In this document: piece by piece, positions 1-10,952 of the stretch | Layout of the letters: each line of letters starts with the position of its first letter | Position numbering within the stretch: the stretch's first letter is position 1 | From: JBHENW01 sp046261875 | Lineage (GTDB): Bacteria; Acidobacteriota; Thermoanaerobaculia; UBA5066; Gp7-AA6 | Reading direction: 5' to 3' | Assembly (NCBI GenBank): GCA_046261875.1 | Contig: JBHENW010000033.1 | Span: 1 to 25,263 of the forward strand | Length of the DNA: 25,263 nucleotides | The notes under the pieces: generated by a model | Told to the model about the DNA's origin: nothing | The model's input: the letters and a program-made list of their open reading frames with translations, nothing else | Databases searched by the model: none | Position numbers and translations under genes: made by a program

Positions 1-251
1 CGCACCGCCTCGTAGGCCTCCGTCGAGTCCACGGAGAGCTGATGCACGCCGCGGTGGACGTTGGCGTAGAAACGGGCGTAGATGTCCGCCTCCGCCTCGA
101 TCACGGCCATCGGTTTCTGCGTGGTGGCCGCGTTGTCGAGATAGACGAGGGGCTTGCCGTGGACCTGCTGGCGCAGGATCGGGAAGTCCCGGCGGATCCG
201 CTCGACGTCGTAAGCGGCGGACGTTTCGCGCAGCGGCGCGGCGATGCTCAT
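1..251 (-). CDS. sufS: Cysteine desulfurase SufS (N-terminal part, runs off the window)
   Basis: PLP-dependent cysteine desulfurase that takes sulfur from L-cysteine for Fe-S cluster assembly on the SufBCD scaffold. Only the first 83 or so residues are present. They include the family N-terminus with an R-RDFPIL segment, the LVYLDNAATTQKP motif, and YANVHRGVHQLS, all typical of SufS/CsdA class II desulfurases. The PLP lysine and catalytic cysteine lie beyond the window edge. The ATG at 251 overlaps the sufD stop by 4 nt (ATGA), so translation is probably coupled. Identification is firm because of the order sufB-sufC-sufD-sufS. Confidence 0.93.
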   Translation of the reverse strand, partial: MSIAAPLRETSAAYDVERIRRDFPILRQQVHGKPLVYLDNAATTQKPMAVIEAEADIYARFYANVHRGVHQLSVDSTEAYEAV

Positions 252-1593
252 GACAGGTCTCCCGCGCCCGCCGCTCCCGGCAGGCGCAACCCCAGGAACC
301 CCTCGACCCCTTCGCGGATCTCCGGGATCCGGATGCGGCCGGCGACGTCCGCCGCGAACGCATAAATGAGCAGCGCCCGGGCGTCCTCTTCGGAGATGCC
401 TCGCGAGCGGAGGTAGAACATCGCGTTCTGGTCGATCTGGCCGATCGTCGAGCCATGCCGGCATTTCACGTCGTCCGCACGGATCTCCAGCGCCGGGGTC
501 GAGTTCACGAGCGCGTCGCGCGAAAGGAGCATGTTCCGGTTCGTCTGCATCGCGTCGGTCTTCTGCGCGTCCGGGCGCACGATGATCTTGCCGTGGAAGA
601 CTCCCCGCGACTTACCGTCCAGGATGCCCTTGTAGAGCTCGCGGCTGGAGCAGTGCGGGCTCGCGTGGTCGATGAGCGTGTGGTTGTCGAGGTGCTGTGC
701 GCCGTTGCCCACGAAAAGGCCGTTCAGCATGCACTCCCCCCCGACGGCGGCCAGCAGGACGTTGACGTCCGTGCGCGCGAGCGCGCCGCCGAGAGCGAGG
801 TTGTGGGAAGTGAAGTTGCTCGACTGCTCCTGCCGGACCTCCACGGTGTGGACGTGATGCCCCAACATGCTCTCGAACTGCACCTTGTAGTGGTCGATGA
901 CCGAGCCGTCACCCGCCACGATCTCGGTGACGGCGTTGGTCAGGTAGCGGCCGCCTCCGATGTATGTCTCGACGATCGATCCCTGCGCGCCCTTGCCCGC
1001 GAGGATGAGCGTTCGTGGGTGGGAGACCGAAGGCTCCCGGGCCTCCTCCGACAGGAAGACGAGATGGATCGGATGTGTCTCGACCGCGCCGTCCCCGAGG
1101 TGGATGAACGCGCCGTCCTCGAAGAACGCAGTGTTCCACGCCACGAACGGCTGCGTTTCCCAGGACGCATGCCGGGCGAGCTTCGCATCGAGGCCCGACT
1201 TTCCGTCGCGCAACGCCTCCCCGAGGGCCATGACGCGGACCTTTGCCCCCGCGGGCGGGAGCGTCGAGAGGTCCGCCCGGTACTGCCCGTTGACGAAGAC
1301 GAGCTGTGCCCCGGCCGGGAGCTTCCAGGCCCCCGAAGACTGTCTCTGGTCGGCCGAAAGGGCGTCGTCTTTCGGCGGCGCGAGGCGCCACGCCGTCTTC
1401 GCGATGGGCGCGGGATTCGTATAACGCCACGCTTCGTTGCCGGCCGCCGGAAAGCCGAGCTCCTCGAAGCGGGCCATGGCGCCGGCGCGGAGAGCACGGA
1501 GCCAGGGGGGGTCGGTGCGGCGCTCGCCGGCGAACCGCTCGAACTCTGGCCGGTAGAGGGAGACGAGGCCCTTCTCCTCGGCGACGGCGGACA

Positions 1594-1594
<1 letters not shown>
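248..1594 (-). CDS. sufD: Fe-S cluster assembly protein SufD
   Basis: SufD, 448 aa, partner of SufB and SufC in the cytosolic SufBC2D scaffold that builds Fe-S clusters. The N-terminal third is the variable helical part and includes the segment GNEAWRYTNPAPI. The C-terminal half is the SufBD beta-helix core, with DNHTLIDHASPHCSSRELYKG, a KIIVRPDAQKTDA stretch, and the conserved tail KCRHGSTIGQIDQNAMFYLRSRG. Its ATG (1594) overlaps the sufC stop by one base, and its stop overlaps sufS by 4 nt. The length is ordinary for SufD and no frame damage is seen. Confidence 0.95.
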
Positions 1595-4919
<3,325 letters not shown>

Positions 4920-4952
4920 TCGTACTCCTGGGAAGCTCCTTCGACATTCCGC

Positions 4953-4981
4953 AGGATATTCAATCTATACTCGGAAGTCAA
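4953..4981 (-). promoter_or_regulatory. Sigma-70 type promoter of the suf operon
   Basis: On the minus strand TTGACT (4981-4976) and TATCCT (4958-4953) are separated by exactly 17 bases, a strong sigma-70 match. Expected transcription start is near 4946, giving a leader of about 27 nt to the sufB ATG with AGGAG at 4929-4925. It lies about 50 nt downstream of the aconitase stop codon, so suf can be transcribed separately from its upstream neighbour. Confidence 0.7.
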
Positions 4982-4990
4982 CATTCGAGC

Positions 4991-5006
4991 CAGACGTAAA
5001 CGCCTG
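4991..5006. promoter_or_regulatory. Imperfect palindrome upstream of the suf promoter, possible operator
   Basis: CAGACGT-AA-ACGCCTG has 7-base arms matching at 6 of 7 positions and sits 9 bp upstream of the -35 element of the suf promoter. It could be a regulator site (suf operons are often controlled by IscR/SufR-type Fe-S sensors), but it does not match a site I can name. A second weak repeat, CCTGA...TCAGG, lies at 5003-5024. Confidence 0.3.
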
Positions 5007-5032
5007 ACATGTAAGAGTTTCAGGCAGCCGGG

Positions 5033-7075
5033 TTAGACGGCGTACCGCGACGGTTCCCAGGCGAGCCCCAGCTCCCCGGGCGGCGCCATGTAGCCGAGCA
5101 GGGCGGAGGAGGCGACGACGGCCGGGCTGGCGAGGTAGCCCTCGCCTCCCACGCCCATCCGGTTCTGCCAGTTCCGGTTGAACGAGGTGATGGCGCGCTG
5201 CCCGCGGGTCAGGGCATCGGGGCCCTGGCCGAAGCAGGGGCCGCACCAGGATCTGCGGATCTCGCCGCCGGCCTCGCGGAAGACCTGGGCGATCGACTCG
5301 CCCTCCAGGCGCTGGTCGGGCCGCTCGATCTGGCGGCCGACGCCGCCCGACCCCGGAAAGATCGCGAAGGATCGCGTGACCTGCCGGAAGCCCTGCGTCC
5401 GCGCGGCGCGCAGGACAATGGCCGCCTGGAGCAGATCGTCGTAGCTGCCGTTGGTGCAGGAGCCGATCAGGGCCTTGTCGAAAGTGATCCGCTCGCGCGC
5501 GACCTCTTCCGCGGGGAAGGAATTTCCCGGCGAGAAGGGCTTGGCGATCATCGGCGCCACGTCGGAGAGCACGAGCTCCTCGTCGAGCTCGTACACCGCA
5601 TCGGGCCCCGGCGTGACCTTCGGGTAGGAGAGCGCGACGCCCTTCTCGCGGTACCAGGCTTCGGTGATCTCGTCCTGCGCGAAGATCCCGTTCAAGGCCT
5701 CGGCCTCCGCCATCATGTTGGCGATCGTGTTGCGCGACGCCATCGGGAGCTGGCGCCCCGCGTCCACGAACTCGATCGACATCCCCTGTGACTGCTTGGC
5801 TCCCCAGCGGCGCAGGAGCTCGAGGACGATGTCCTTGCCGGAGACCCAGGGCTGCAGCTCTCCCCGGAAAACGACGCGGCGCTGCCGCGCGAGCGTGAAG
5901 TAGATGTAACCCGTCGCCCAGCCGAAGCCGAGGGTCGTCGAGCCGACGCCGAAGCCGACGGCGCCGTACGCGCCGTACGCCCGGCTGTGCGAGTCGGCTC
6001 CCGGGATGAACTGCCCCGGCACGACGAGACCCTGCTCGGGGAAATAGAAGTGAAAGATCCCATCTCCCGGCGTGGCGTAGTACGGCTTCTCGATGCCGTG
6101 CATCCGCGCGAACTCGCGGCCGATCGCCGTCTGTTTCTCGTCGGCTTCCTTTCCGGTGAAGACGAAGTGGTCGTTGGCGATCGCGGCCTGGCGCGGGAAG
6201 ATCGACTGGCCGCCGGTGATCTGGTTGAACGTGTGGATGGCGAAAGGCGCCGTGCCGTCCGAGGCCGGCAGCAGGTCGGCGTAAACGCGCAAGGTCGCTC
6301 CGGGTGCGACGCGCACGTCGCGGTCCACACGGTGCGCCCAGACGATCTGCTCGGTCGTCGTCATCCCGCGCGCCTGTTCCGGGTCGGGCCACCGCAGCTC
6401 CGGCGCACGCTCGAAGGACCGGCGCAGCTCGCGGCGGCCGACGGCGAAGATACCGCCGCTCTTGCGGATCTCCTCTTCCTTGGGAGTCAGAGGAATCGGC
6501 TCGTAGGTCTTTCCCTGGGTCTCGTTTCTGAGGACGCGCGTGTCCGGCTCGAACCGGAAGACGTCGCCGTCTCTCGCGTCGGCGACCGCTTCAGGACTCT
6601 GGACGACGTGCAGCCCGAGGTTGAAGGCGTTGCGGCGGAAGATGTCCCCCATGTTGTTCCCGCAGACGACCACGAGCTCGCGTCCCGCTTCCTCGGACAC
6701 GCCCTTCAGCCCGGCGGGGCTCATCTCGCGGGAGGAACCGATCGCGAAACGGTCGCCGGCGATGAGGAATGTCTCCCCCCGGTGCACCCGCCGCCGGAAG
6801 TCCGGCATCAGGTAACGGAAGGAGCCCGCTTTCCACCGCTCGTCGAGCGTCTCGAGGCTCTCCGACACGCAGTCCGCGGCCGGGGTGATCTGGTCCGTAT
6901 CGATCGCGTCGAGCTTCCTGCCGGGGGCGTTGGGGTCCCAGAAGATGAGCGCTCTCCCTTCGATGCGATGAGGCGCCATGGCGGGAGAGGGGGACAGATC
7001 GGCGGGACGAGGCTCCGGCAACGAGTCCGGAGTGACGCCCGGCTTGAACCGGGCGGGCTGAATCTCGTGTTTCAC
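5033..7075 (-). CDS. Aconitase-superfamily hydratase with N-terminal swivel domain
   Basis: A 680-aa [4Fe-4S] hydro-lyase, most likely aconitate hydratase or an isopropylmalate/homoaconitate dehydratase relative. Residues about 40-170 are a LeuD/aconitase swivel domain (IDTDQITPA at 58-66; GSSREMSPAG at 113-122). Residues about 240-665 are the catalytic aconitase/LeuC domain, with NDHFVF, GADSHS (359-364), IGSCTNGS with cluster ligand C540, WCGPCFGQGP with ligands C611 and C614, and SFNRNWQNRMG. The swivel-catalytic order is reversed relative to AcnA. Start is GTG 7075 with no clear Shine-Dalgarno; ATG 6979 (residue 33) is an alternative. It lies directly upstream of suf on the same strand, which would supply its cluster. 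The exact substrate cannot be set from sequence. Confidence 0.85.
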   Translation of the reverse strand: MKHEIQPARFKPGVTPDSLPEPRPADLSPSPAMAPHRIEGRALIFWDPNAPGRKLDAIDTDQITPAADCVSESLETLDERWKAGSFRYLMPDFRRRVHRGETFLIAGDRFAIGSSREMSPAGLKGVSEEAGRELVVVCGNNMGDIFRRNAFNLGLHVVQSPEAVADARDGDVFRFEPDTRVLRNETQGKTYEPIPLTPKEEEIRKSGGIFAVGRRELRRSFERAPELRWPDPEQARGMTTTEQIVWAHRVDRDVRVAPGATLRVYADLLPASDGTAPFAIHTFNQITGGQSIFPRQAAIANDHFVFTGKEADEKQTAIGREFARMHGIEKPYYATPGDGIFHFYFPEQGLVVPGQFIPGADSHSRAYGAYGAVGFGVGSTTLGFGWATGYIYFTLARQRRVVFRGELQPWVSGKDIVLELLRRWGAKQSQGMSIEFVDAGRQLPMASRNTIANMMAEAEALNGIFAQDEITEAWYREKGVALSYPKVTPGPDAVYELDEELVLSDVAPMIAKPFSPGNSFPAEEVARERITFDKALIGSCTNGSYDDLLQAAIVLRAARTQGFRQVTRSFAIFPGSGGVGRQIERPDQRLEGESIAQVFREAGGEIRRSWCGPCFGQGPDALTRGQRAITSFNRNWQNRMGVGGEGYLASPAVVASSALLGYMAPPGELGLAWEPSRYAV

Positions 7076-7121
7076 CGGCGAATGCTAACACCCGGTTCGC
7101 GGCGAGAAGTCCCGGCGAGGC

Positions 7122-7137
7122 TGGCGGGGGCCTTGCT
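7122..7137 (+). promoter_or_regulatory. Candidate sigma-54 (-24/-12) promoter before the receiver gene
   Basis: TGGCGGGGGCCTTGCT matches the TGGCAC-N5-TTGCW pattern at the key GG and GC pairs with correct spacing. The predicted start (near 7148) is only about two bases from the ATG at 7150, which would make the message nearly leaderless and weakens the call. Confidence 0.3.
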
Positions 7138-7149
7138 CTATCCGCCGGG

Positions 7150-7518
7150 ATGGCCGGCCGGATCCTGATCGTCGAAGATGACGGCGAGCTGCGCGAAGCG
7201 ATCCGGATGCTGCTCGAAGAAAACGGGTACGTGGCGCTCACGGCGGCGACCGGCGCGGGCGCTCTCGAGGCGCTGGCGGGCGGAGAGCGCCCGTGCCTGA
7301 TCCTCCTGGACCTGGCGATGCCCGCGATGGACGGATGGGCCTTCCTCCAGCACGCGCGCCGGCAGCCGTCGATGGCCGGGATACCCATCGTCGTCCTCTC
7401 CGGGAAGCTCCTCGGGGGCAACCGCGACACCGCGCTCCCGGCCGACGACTACATCCGCAAGCCGGTCTCGGCCGAGGAGCTCCTCGCCCAGGTCGCGCGC
7501 TACTGCAAGGCCGTCTGA
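7150..7518 (+). CDS. Stand-alone response-regulator receiver protein (CheY-like)
   Basis: A 122-aa single-domain receiver. It has the acidic triad start ILIVEDDGE (E9, D10, D11), phosphoacceptor D54 in LILLDLAMPAMDG, switch residue S84 in VVLSGK, and K104 in IRKPVS. There is no output domain, so it probably acts by protein-protein contact or as a phosphorelay intermediate. It is transcribed divergently from the aconitase gene. Its 3' end overlaps convergently by 19 nt with the cyclodeaminase-like gene on the other strand. No cognate kinase is adjacent; the only kinase visible is the distant one at the right edge. Confidence 0.9.
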   Translation: MAGRILIVEDDGELREAIRMLLEENGYVALTAATGAGALEALAGGERPCLILLDLAMPAMDGWAFLQHARRQPSMAGIPIVVLSGKLLGGNRDTALPADDYIRKPVSAEELLAQVARYCKAV

Positions 7519-8520
7519 GGCGCCGTCTTCGCGCCGAAGAAGTCGAACCGCTTGCCGGCGCCGGACGCCTCCGCTTTCTCGTAGACGACCGCGGCGGCGG
7601 CGACGTCCTCCAGCGCCGTCCCCGTGCTGTCGAACACCGTGATCTCATCCGGCTCCGTCCTTCCGGGCTTGCGTCCCGTGACGAGGTCCGCCAGCTCGGC
7701 GTGCACGTCCTCGAGCGAGAGGACTCCGGCCTCGAGCGCGGTGGAGCTCGCCCATCGCGGCGCACTGATCGCGCACATCCGCGACGACCTTGCCCGCGGC
7801 GAGATGCTCCGGCTCGAGCTCCTGCTTGTCGGGGTTGTCGGCGCCGACGGCCGCGATGAAGGTGCCGGGACAGACCATCCGGCGCTCCAGGAAGAACTCG
7901 CGTGACGGCGTGCACGTCACGACGGCGTCGCTCTCCCGGACGGCGCCGGCCAGATCCCGCACCGCCTCCACGGCGATCACGAGGCGCGCCGACTGCTCGA
8001 CGGCGAATCTCCGCGCCTCACCGGCATCCCGGTCGAAGGCGAACGCCCGCTCCAGCGGCAGGACGTTCGCCAGCGCGCGCAGCTGAATGGCTCCCTGGTT
8101 GCCGCAGCCGCAGATCGTGGCGACGCGGGAGTCTGGGCGGGCGAGACGTCTCGCGGCGACGGCGGTCGCCGCCCCCGTCCTCTGGATCGTGATCTCGATC
8201 GAGTCCATGACGGCGACGGGATAGCCCGTTTCCGCGTCGCAGAGGACGATGAGGCCGCGGATCGGCGGCTGCCCGAGCCGGACGGGGTTGTCGGGAAAGT
8301 TGGCGTTGAGCTTCGCGGTGAACCACGGCCGGGAAAGGCGCAGCCCCGCCGCTTTTACGTGAAAAGCGCCTCGGGCCGAGGCGAGCCCGAGCGAGCCGGG
8401 CCCCGGACCGTCTCCCTCCGCATGCCGGCGGAACGCATCCTCGACCGCGTCGATGCAGGCCTCGAGATCCAGAAGCCCGGCGACATCGGCGCGTGTCAGG
8501 AGCAGGGTCCCGGTGCTCAC
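7500..8520 (-). pseudogene. Ornithine cyclodeaminase / mu-crystallin family gene, frameshifted
   Basis: NAD(P)-dependent cyclodeaminase or ketimine-reductase family. The main frame gives the N-terminal ~260 residues (FTAKLNANFPDNP, RGLIVLCDAETGYPVAVMDS, a GCGNQGA Rossmann motif, and VVADVRDQCAAMGELHRA). The family C-terminus (ALEAGVLSLEDVHAELADLVTGRKPGR, EITVFDSTGTALEDVAAAAVVYEKA) continues in another frame. The break is in the GCGCGGTG run near 7735-7743: one extra base, or equivalently two missing. It may be a true pseudogene or a sequence error in a GC run. GTG 8520 overlaps the upstream M20 gene by 4 nt (GTGA); GTG 8526 is also possible. The pairing with a deacylase suggests a path such as N-acyl-ornithine to ornithine to proline, by inference. 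Confidence 0.82.
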
Positions 8521-9656
8521 GCGCACCAGGTCCGGACCAGGTCCACGAAGACGTCGCGGCAGGCCAGGACTTCGTCCTTGTGGACGTACTCGTCGAGGCC
8601 GTGGAGCCCCGCGCCTCCCGGACCGAAGATGACGGACGGGATGCCGGCCTCCCCGAGGATCGCCGCATCGGTCCAGAAGGTCATGGCGGCGCGCGCGGGG
8701 GAGAGACCGCGGACCGAGAGAGAGGACTCCATGGCGGCGAGGAACGGATGATCGGGCGCAAGCTCGTAGGCCGGCCGCGTGAAGACTTCGCGGGCCTCCG
8801 CTTCCAGTTCCGGGTCCGCGGAGCGCAGGCCGTCGAGGATGGCTTCCACTTCCTCGAGGGCGACGCCGGGCGGTTCCCCCATCAGCGTCCGCCGCTCGAG
8901 CGTCAGCGTGCAGAGATCCGGGTAGGTACTCAGCTCGCGGCCACCGGCGATCACGGAGGCATGCAACGAGCCGGTTCCCAGAGACGGATGCGGCGGACGC
9001 TTTCGGAGATCCCGTTCGAGCTCCTCCAGGCGCGCGAGGAACCGGCCCATCCGCAGGATCGCGTCGCGCCCCTCATCCGGACGGCTGCCGTGCGCGGCAC
9101 GCCCGCGGGCCGTGACTTCCACCCAGGTGAATCCCTTGTGCGCCACGGCGAGCGCGAGGTCCGTCGGCTCCGCCACGACGGCTGCGTCCGCCCGCCAGTC
9201 GCGAACCAGAGCGTCGGCGCCGAGACTCCCGTGCTCCTCGTCGGCGACCGCCGCGACGATGAGCCGGCCGGCTGCCGGCCCGCCGGACTCCGCGATCGCG
9301 CGGGCGGCCCCGAGCATCGCGGCGAGGCCGCCCTTCATGTCCTGGGCGCCGCGTCCGTGGATCCGCCCGTCGCGCTCGATCGGCACGAAGGGGTAATGCA
9401 TTCCGGCGACGCCGACCGTGTCGGTGTGGCCGCAGAGCATGAGGGAGCGCCCCCGCGAGCCCCGCTCGAGGACGCCCACGACGTTGGGGCGCCCGGGGGC
9501 CGCGTCGCGAACCTGCACGGCCATTCCGAACGAGCGCATCTCCCCGGCGATCCGGCTGGCGATCGCCTCCTCGCCGGCTCCCCCGGGGGACAGGGCCGGG
9601 TTGACGGAGTCGATCGCAATGAGCTCGTGGAGCAGGCGGATCGTCGGGTCGGTCAC
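8517..9656 (-). CDS. M20-family metallo-deacylase (ArgE/DapE-like)
   Basis: A 379-aa dinuclear zinc amidohydrolase of the ArgE/DapE/succinyl-diaminopimelate desuccinylase type, cytosolic with no signal peptide. Metal and catalytic residues are in family positions: GHTDTV (H77, D79), GRGAQDMKGG (D106), ADEEHGS (E140/E141), VVAEPTD (E163), and the late GLHGLDEYV (H352). The lid dimerisation domain lies in the middle (KGFTWVEVTARGRAAHGSRP). Start is GTG 9656 with no obvious Shine-Dalgarno. Its stop overlaps the next gene, a cyclodeaminase-like reading frame, so the two form one unit. Substrate is not decidable; N-acetylornithine or another N-acyl amino acid would fit. Confidence 0.88.
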   Translation of the reverse strand: MTDPTIRLLHELIAIDSVNPALSPGGAGEEAIASRIAGEMRSFGMAVQVRDAAPGRPNVVGVLERGSRGRSLMLCGHTDTVGVAGMHYPFVPIERDGRIHGRGAQDMKGGLAAMLGAARAIAESGGPAAGRLIVAAVADEEHGSLGADALVRDWRADAAVVAEPTDLALAVAHKGFTWVEVTARGRAAHGSRPDEGRDAILRMGRFLARLEELERDLRKRPPHPSLGTGSLHASVIAGGRELSTYPDLCTLTLERRTLMGEPPGVALEEVEAILDGLRSADPELEAEAREVFTRPAYELAPDHPFLAAMESSLSVRGLSPARAAMTFWTDAAILGEAGIPSVIFGPGGAGLHGLDEYVHKDEVLACRDVFVDLVRTWCA

Positions 9657-9681
9657 GGGTGGGCACTACGAGGCATCACAA

Positions 9682-9710
9682 CTGATATATAAACATACCA
9701 GCTGTAAGAT
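9682..9710 (+). promoter_or_regulatory. Candidate sigma-70 promoter of the chrB-like gene, leaderless
   Basis: CTGATA (9682-9687) and TAAGAT (9705-9710) are 17 bp apart in a sharply AT-rich island within otherwise GC-rich DNA. The expected start (about 9717) coincides with the GTG initiation codon at 9718, and no Shine-Dalgarno precedes that codon, so the message may be leaderless. Confidence 0.45.
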
Positions 9711-9717
9711 AACTACC

Positions 9718-10653
9718 GTGCGCTGGTACGTGCTCGTCCACCAGATCCCCCCGGAACCTGCTTACCTCCGGGCCAAGATCGGCCAGCGCCTGTCCCGGGT
9801 TGGCGCCCTGCCGATCAAGAACTCGGTCTATGTCCTCCCCCTCCGGCCCGATTGTCTGGAAGATTTCCAGTGGATCGCGCAGGAAGCGGAGGCCGGCGGC
9901 GGCGAGGCGTTTCTCCTGGAAGCCCGATTCACGGCCGCGAAGGAGGCCGAGGCGGCGGTCGCGAGATTCCGGGCGGCCCGCCAGGCGGAGTATCGGTCGC
10001 TCGGGGCCGAGCTGCGCGCGCTCGATCACCGGGCATCGGGCGAGGGGACTCACGGCGCCCTCGGGCGCCTGCGGCGCCGGTTCGAAGAGATCGCCCAGAT
10101 CGACTTCTTTTCAGCTCCCGGACGAAAGGAGGCGGAGTCCATGATGCAGAAACTGGAGTGGAAGCTCTCGCGCGGGAGCGGGCCCCCGAAGACCCGCGGG
10201 CGCGGACCTCGGGACCTCGTCGGGCGGACCTGGGTGACCCGCCGCGGGGTGAAGGTGGATCGCATCGCGTCGGCATGGCTCGTGAGGCGGTTCGTCGATC
10301 CGCGCGCCCGGTTCCGCTTCGTCGATCCGAAGGCCGCCGCGCCGAAAGGAAGCGAGCTGCGATTCGACATGGTCGACGGCGACTTCACCCACGAAGGGGA
10401 CCGCTGCACCTTCGAGACCCTCGTCCGTCGCGCAGGGATCCAGGATCCGGCCGTTGCGAAGATCGCCGAGATCGTGCACGACATCGACTTGAAGGATGGA
10501 AAGTACGGACGGCCCGAGACGACCGGAATTCATCGCCTGATCGAAGGCGTCATTGCCGCGCATGCGAGCGATCCGGCGAGAGTCAAACGGGGGGCCGCGC
10601 TGCTCGACGACCTCTACGCCTCGTACCAGAAGCCGGCCCGTTCCGGAATCTAA
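9718..10653 (+). CDS. ChrB-like chromate-resistance family protein
   Basis: A 311-aa protein with the two-part ChrB layout. The N-terminal domain (residues 1 to about 150) opens with WYVLVHQIPPEPAYLRAKIGQRLSRVGALPIKNSVYVLP, matching the start of ChrB proteins (a small winged-helix-like module). The C-terminal ChrB domain begins at W172 with WVTRRGVKVDRIASAWLVRRF and continues with FDMVDGDFTHEGDRCTFETL, IVHDIDLKDGKYG and GIHRLIEG. In known systems ChrB regulates or assists the ChrA chromate exporter; no chrA is in this window, so the role here is open. GTG 9718 is chosen because homology begins there; the frame stays open far upstream but that part is antisense to the M20 gene. Confidence 0.85.
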   Translation: MRWYVLVHQIPPEPAYLRAKIGQRLSRVGALPIKNSVYVLPLRPDCLEDFQWIAQEAEAGGGEAFLLEARFTAAKEAEAAVARFRAARQAEYRSLGAELRALDHRASGEGTHGALGRLRRRFEEIAQIDFFSAPGRKEAESMMQKLEWKLSRGSGPPKTRGRGPRDLVGRTWVTRRGVKVDRIASAWLVRRFVDPRARFRFVDPKAAAPKGSELRFDMVDGDFTHEGDRCTFETLVRRAGIQDPAVAKIAEIVHDIDLKDGKYGRPETTGIHRLIEGVIAAHASDPARVKRGAALLDDLYASYQKPARSGI

Positions 10654-10693
10654 GTCTTTTCGGCTCAGCCAGTTCGCCGGAAAGAGTCGGGGT

Positions 10694-10779
10694 GCCAAAA
10701 AAAGTTACCTCTCTCGGAAGTTGGTGGAATAATTGGCTCAACTTTCTTTCAATCGCTTCAGGCGAGTTCTTTTTTTGGC
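10694..10779. repeat. 11-bp perfect inverted repeat spanning a promoter
   Basis: GCCAAAAAAAG (10694-10704) and its exact complement CTTTTTTTGGC (10769-10779) are separated by 64 nt. The left arm is just upstream of the -35 element and the right arm ends two bases before the Shine-Dalgarno of the 44-aa peptide gene. It could be a looped operator, or a hairpin in read-through RNA from chrB that masks the leader. No protein-coding role is seen between the arms. Confidence 0.55.
10705..10733 (+). promoter_or_regulatory. Candidate promoter of the peptide/TPR operon
   Basis: TTACCT (10705-10710) and AATAAT (10728-10733) are spaced by 17 bp. The -10 is a 5 of 6 match and the -35 is weak. Predicted start near 10740 would give a leader of about 55 nt to the ATG at 10796, with AAAGGAG at 10781-10787. 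Confidence 0.45.
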
Positions 10780-10795
10780 GAAAGGAGTTCTGGAT

Positions 10796-10930
10796 ATGGC
10801 TTCGTCTCCCCAAACCGTTCCCGCTTCCCAGAGAGAGCCAGAGAAACGTCTCAGCCCGAAACCCGTCGAGAAACCCGAAGGCCAGAAACCGAGGTTCGTG
10901 ATCACGTTGACGACGATGGTGCCCGGCTAG
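10796..10930 (+). CDS. Small peptide of 44 aa, Pro/charged N-part and hydrophobic tail
   Basis: I do not recognise this product. The ATG at 10796 has the strong Shine-Dalgarno AAAGGAG (10781-10787) at 8-nt spacing. This is the best ribosome site of the group and the reason for choosing this start over a TTG at 10733. Residues 1-32 are rich in Pro, Lys, Glu and Ser (for example EKRLSPKPVEKPEGQKP); the last 12 are mostly hydrophobic or Thr residues ending in TLTTMVPG. There is no signal peptide and no Cys. It is followed after 22 nt by the 122-aa gene and then the TPR gene, so the three are probably co-expressed. A secreted signal, a RiPP precursor or a small regulatory peptide are all possible; no modification enzyme is nearby. 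Confidence 0.6.
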   Translation: MASSPQTVPASQREPEKRLSPKPVEKPEGQKPRFVITLTTMVPG

Positions 10931-10952
10931 GGTCGATCGGGATCGCCGCAAA

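Noticed and set aside
9418..9717. Upstream extension of the chrB-like frame
   Set aside because: The added 100 codons are antisense to the M20 gene, contain no ChrB homology, and lie upstream of the predicted promoter.
10733..10795. Extension of the 44-aa peptide to a TTG start at 10733
   Set aside because: The TTG overlaps the predicted -10 element and has no ribosome site, whereas ATG 10796 has AAAGGAG at good spacing.
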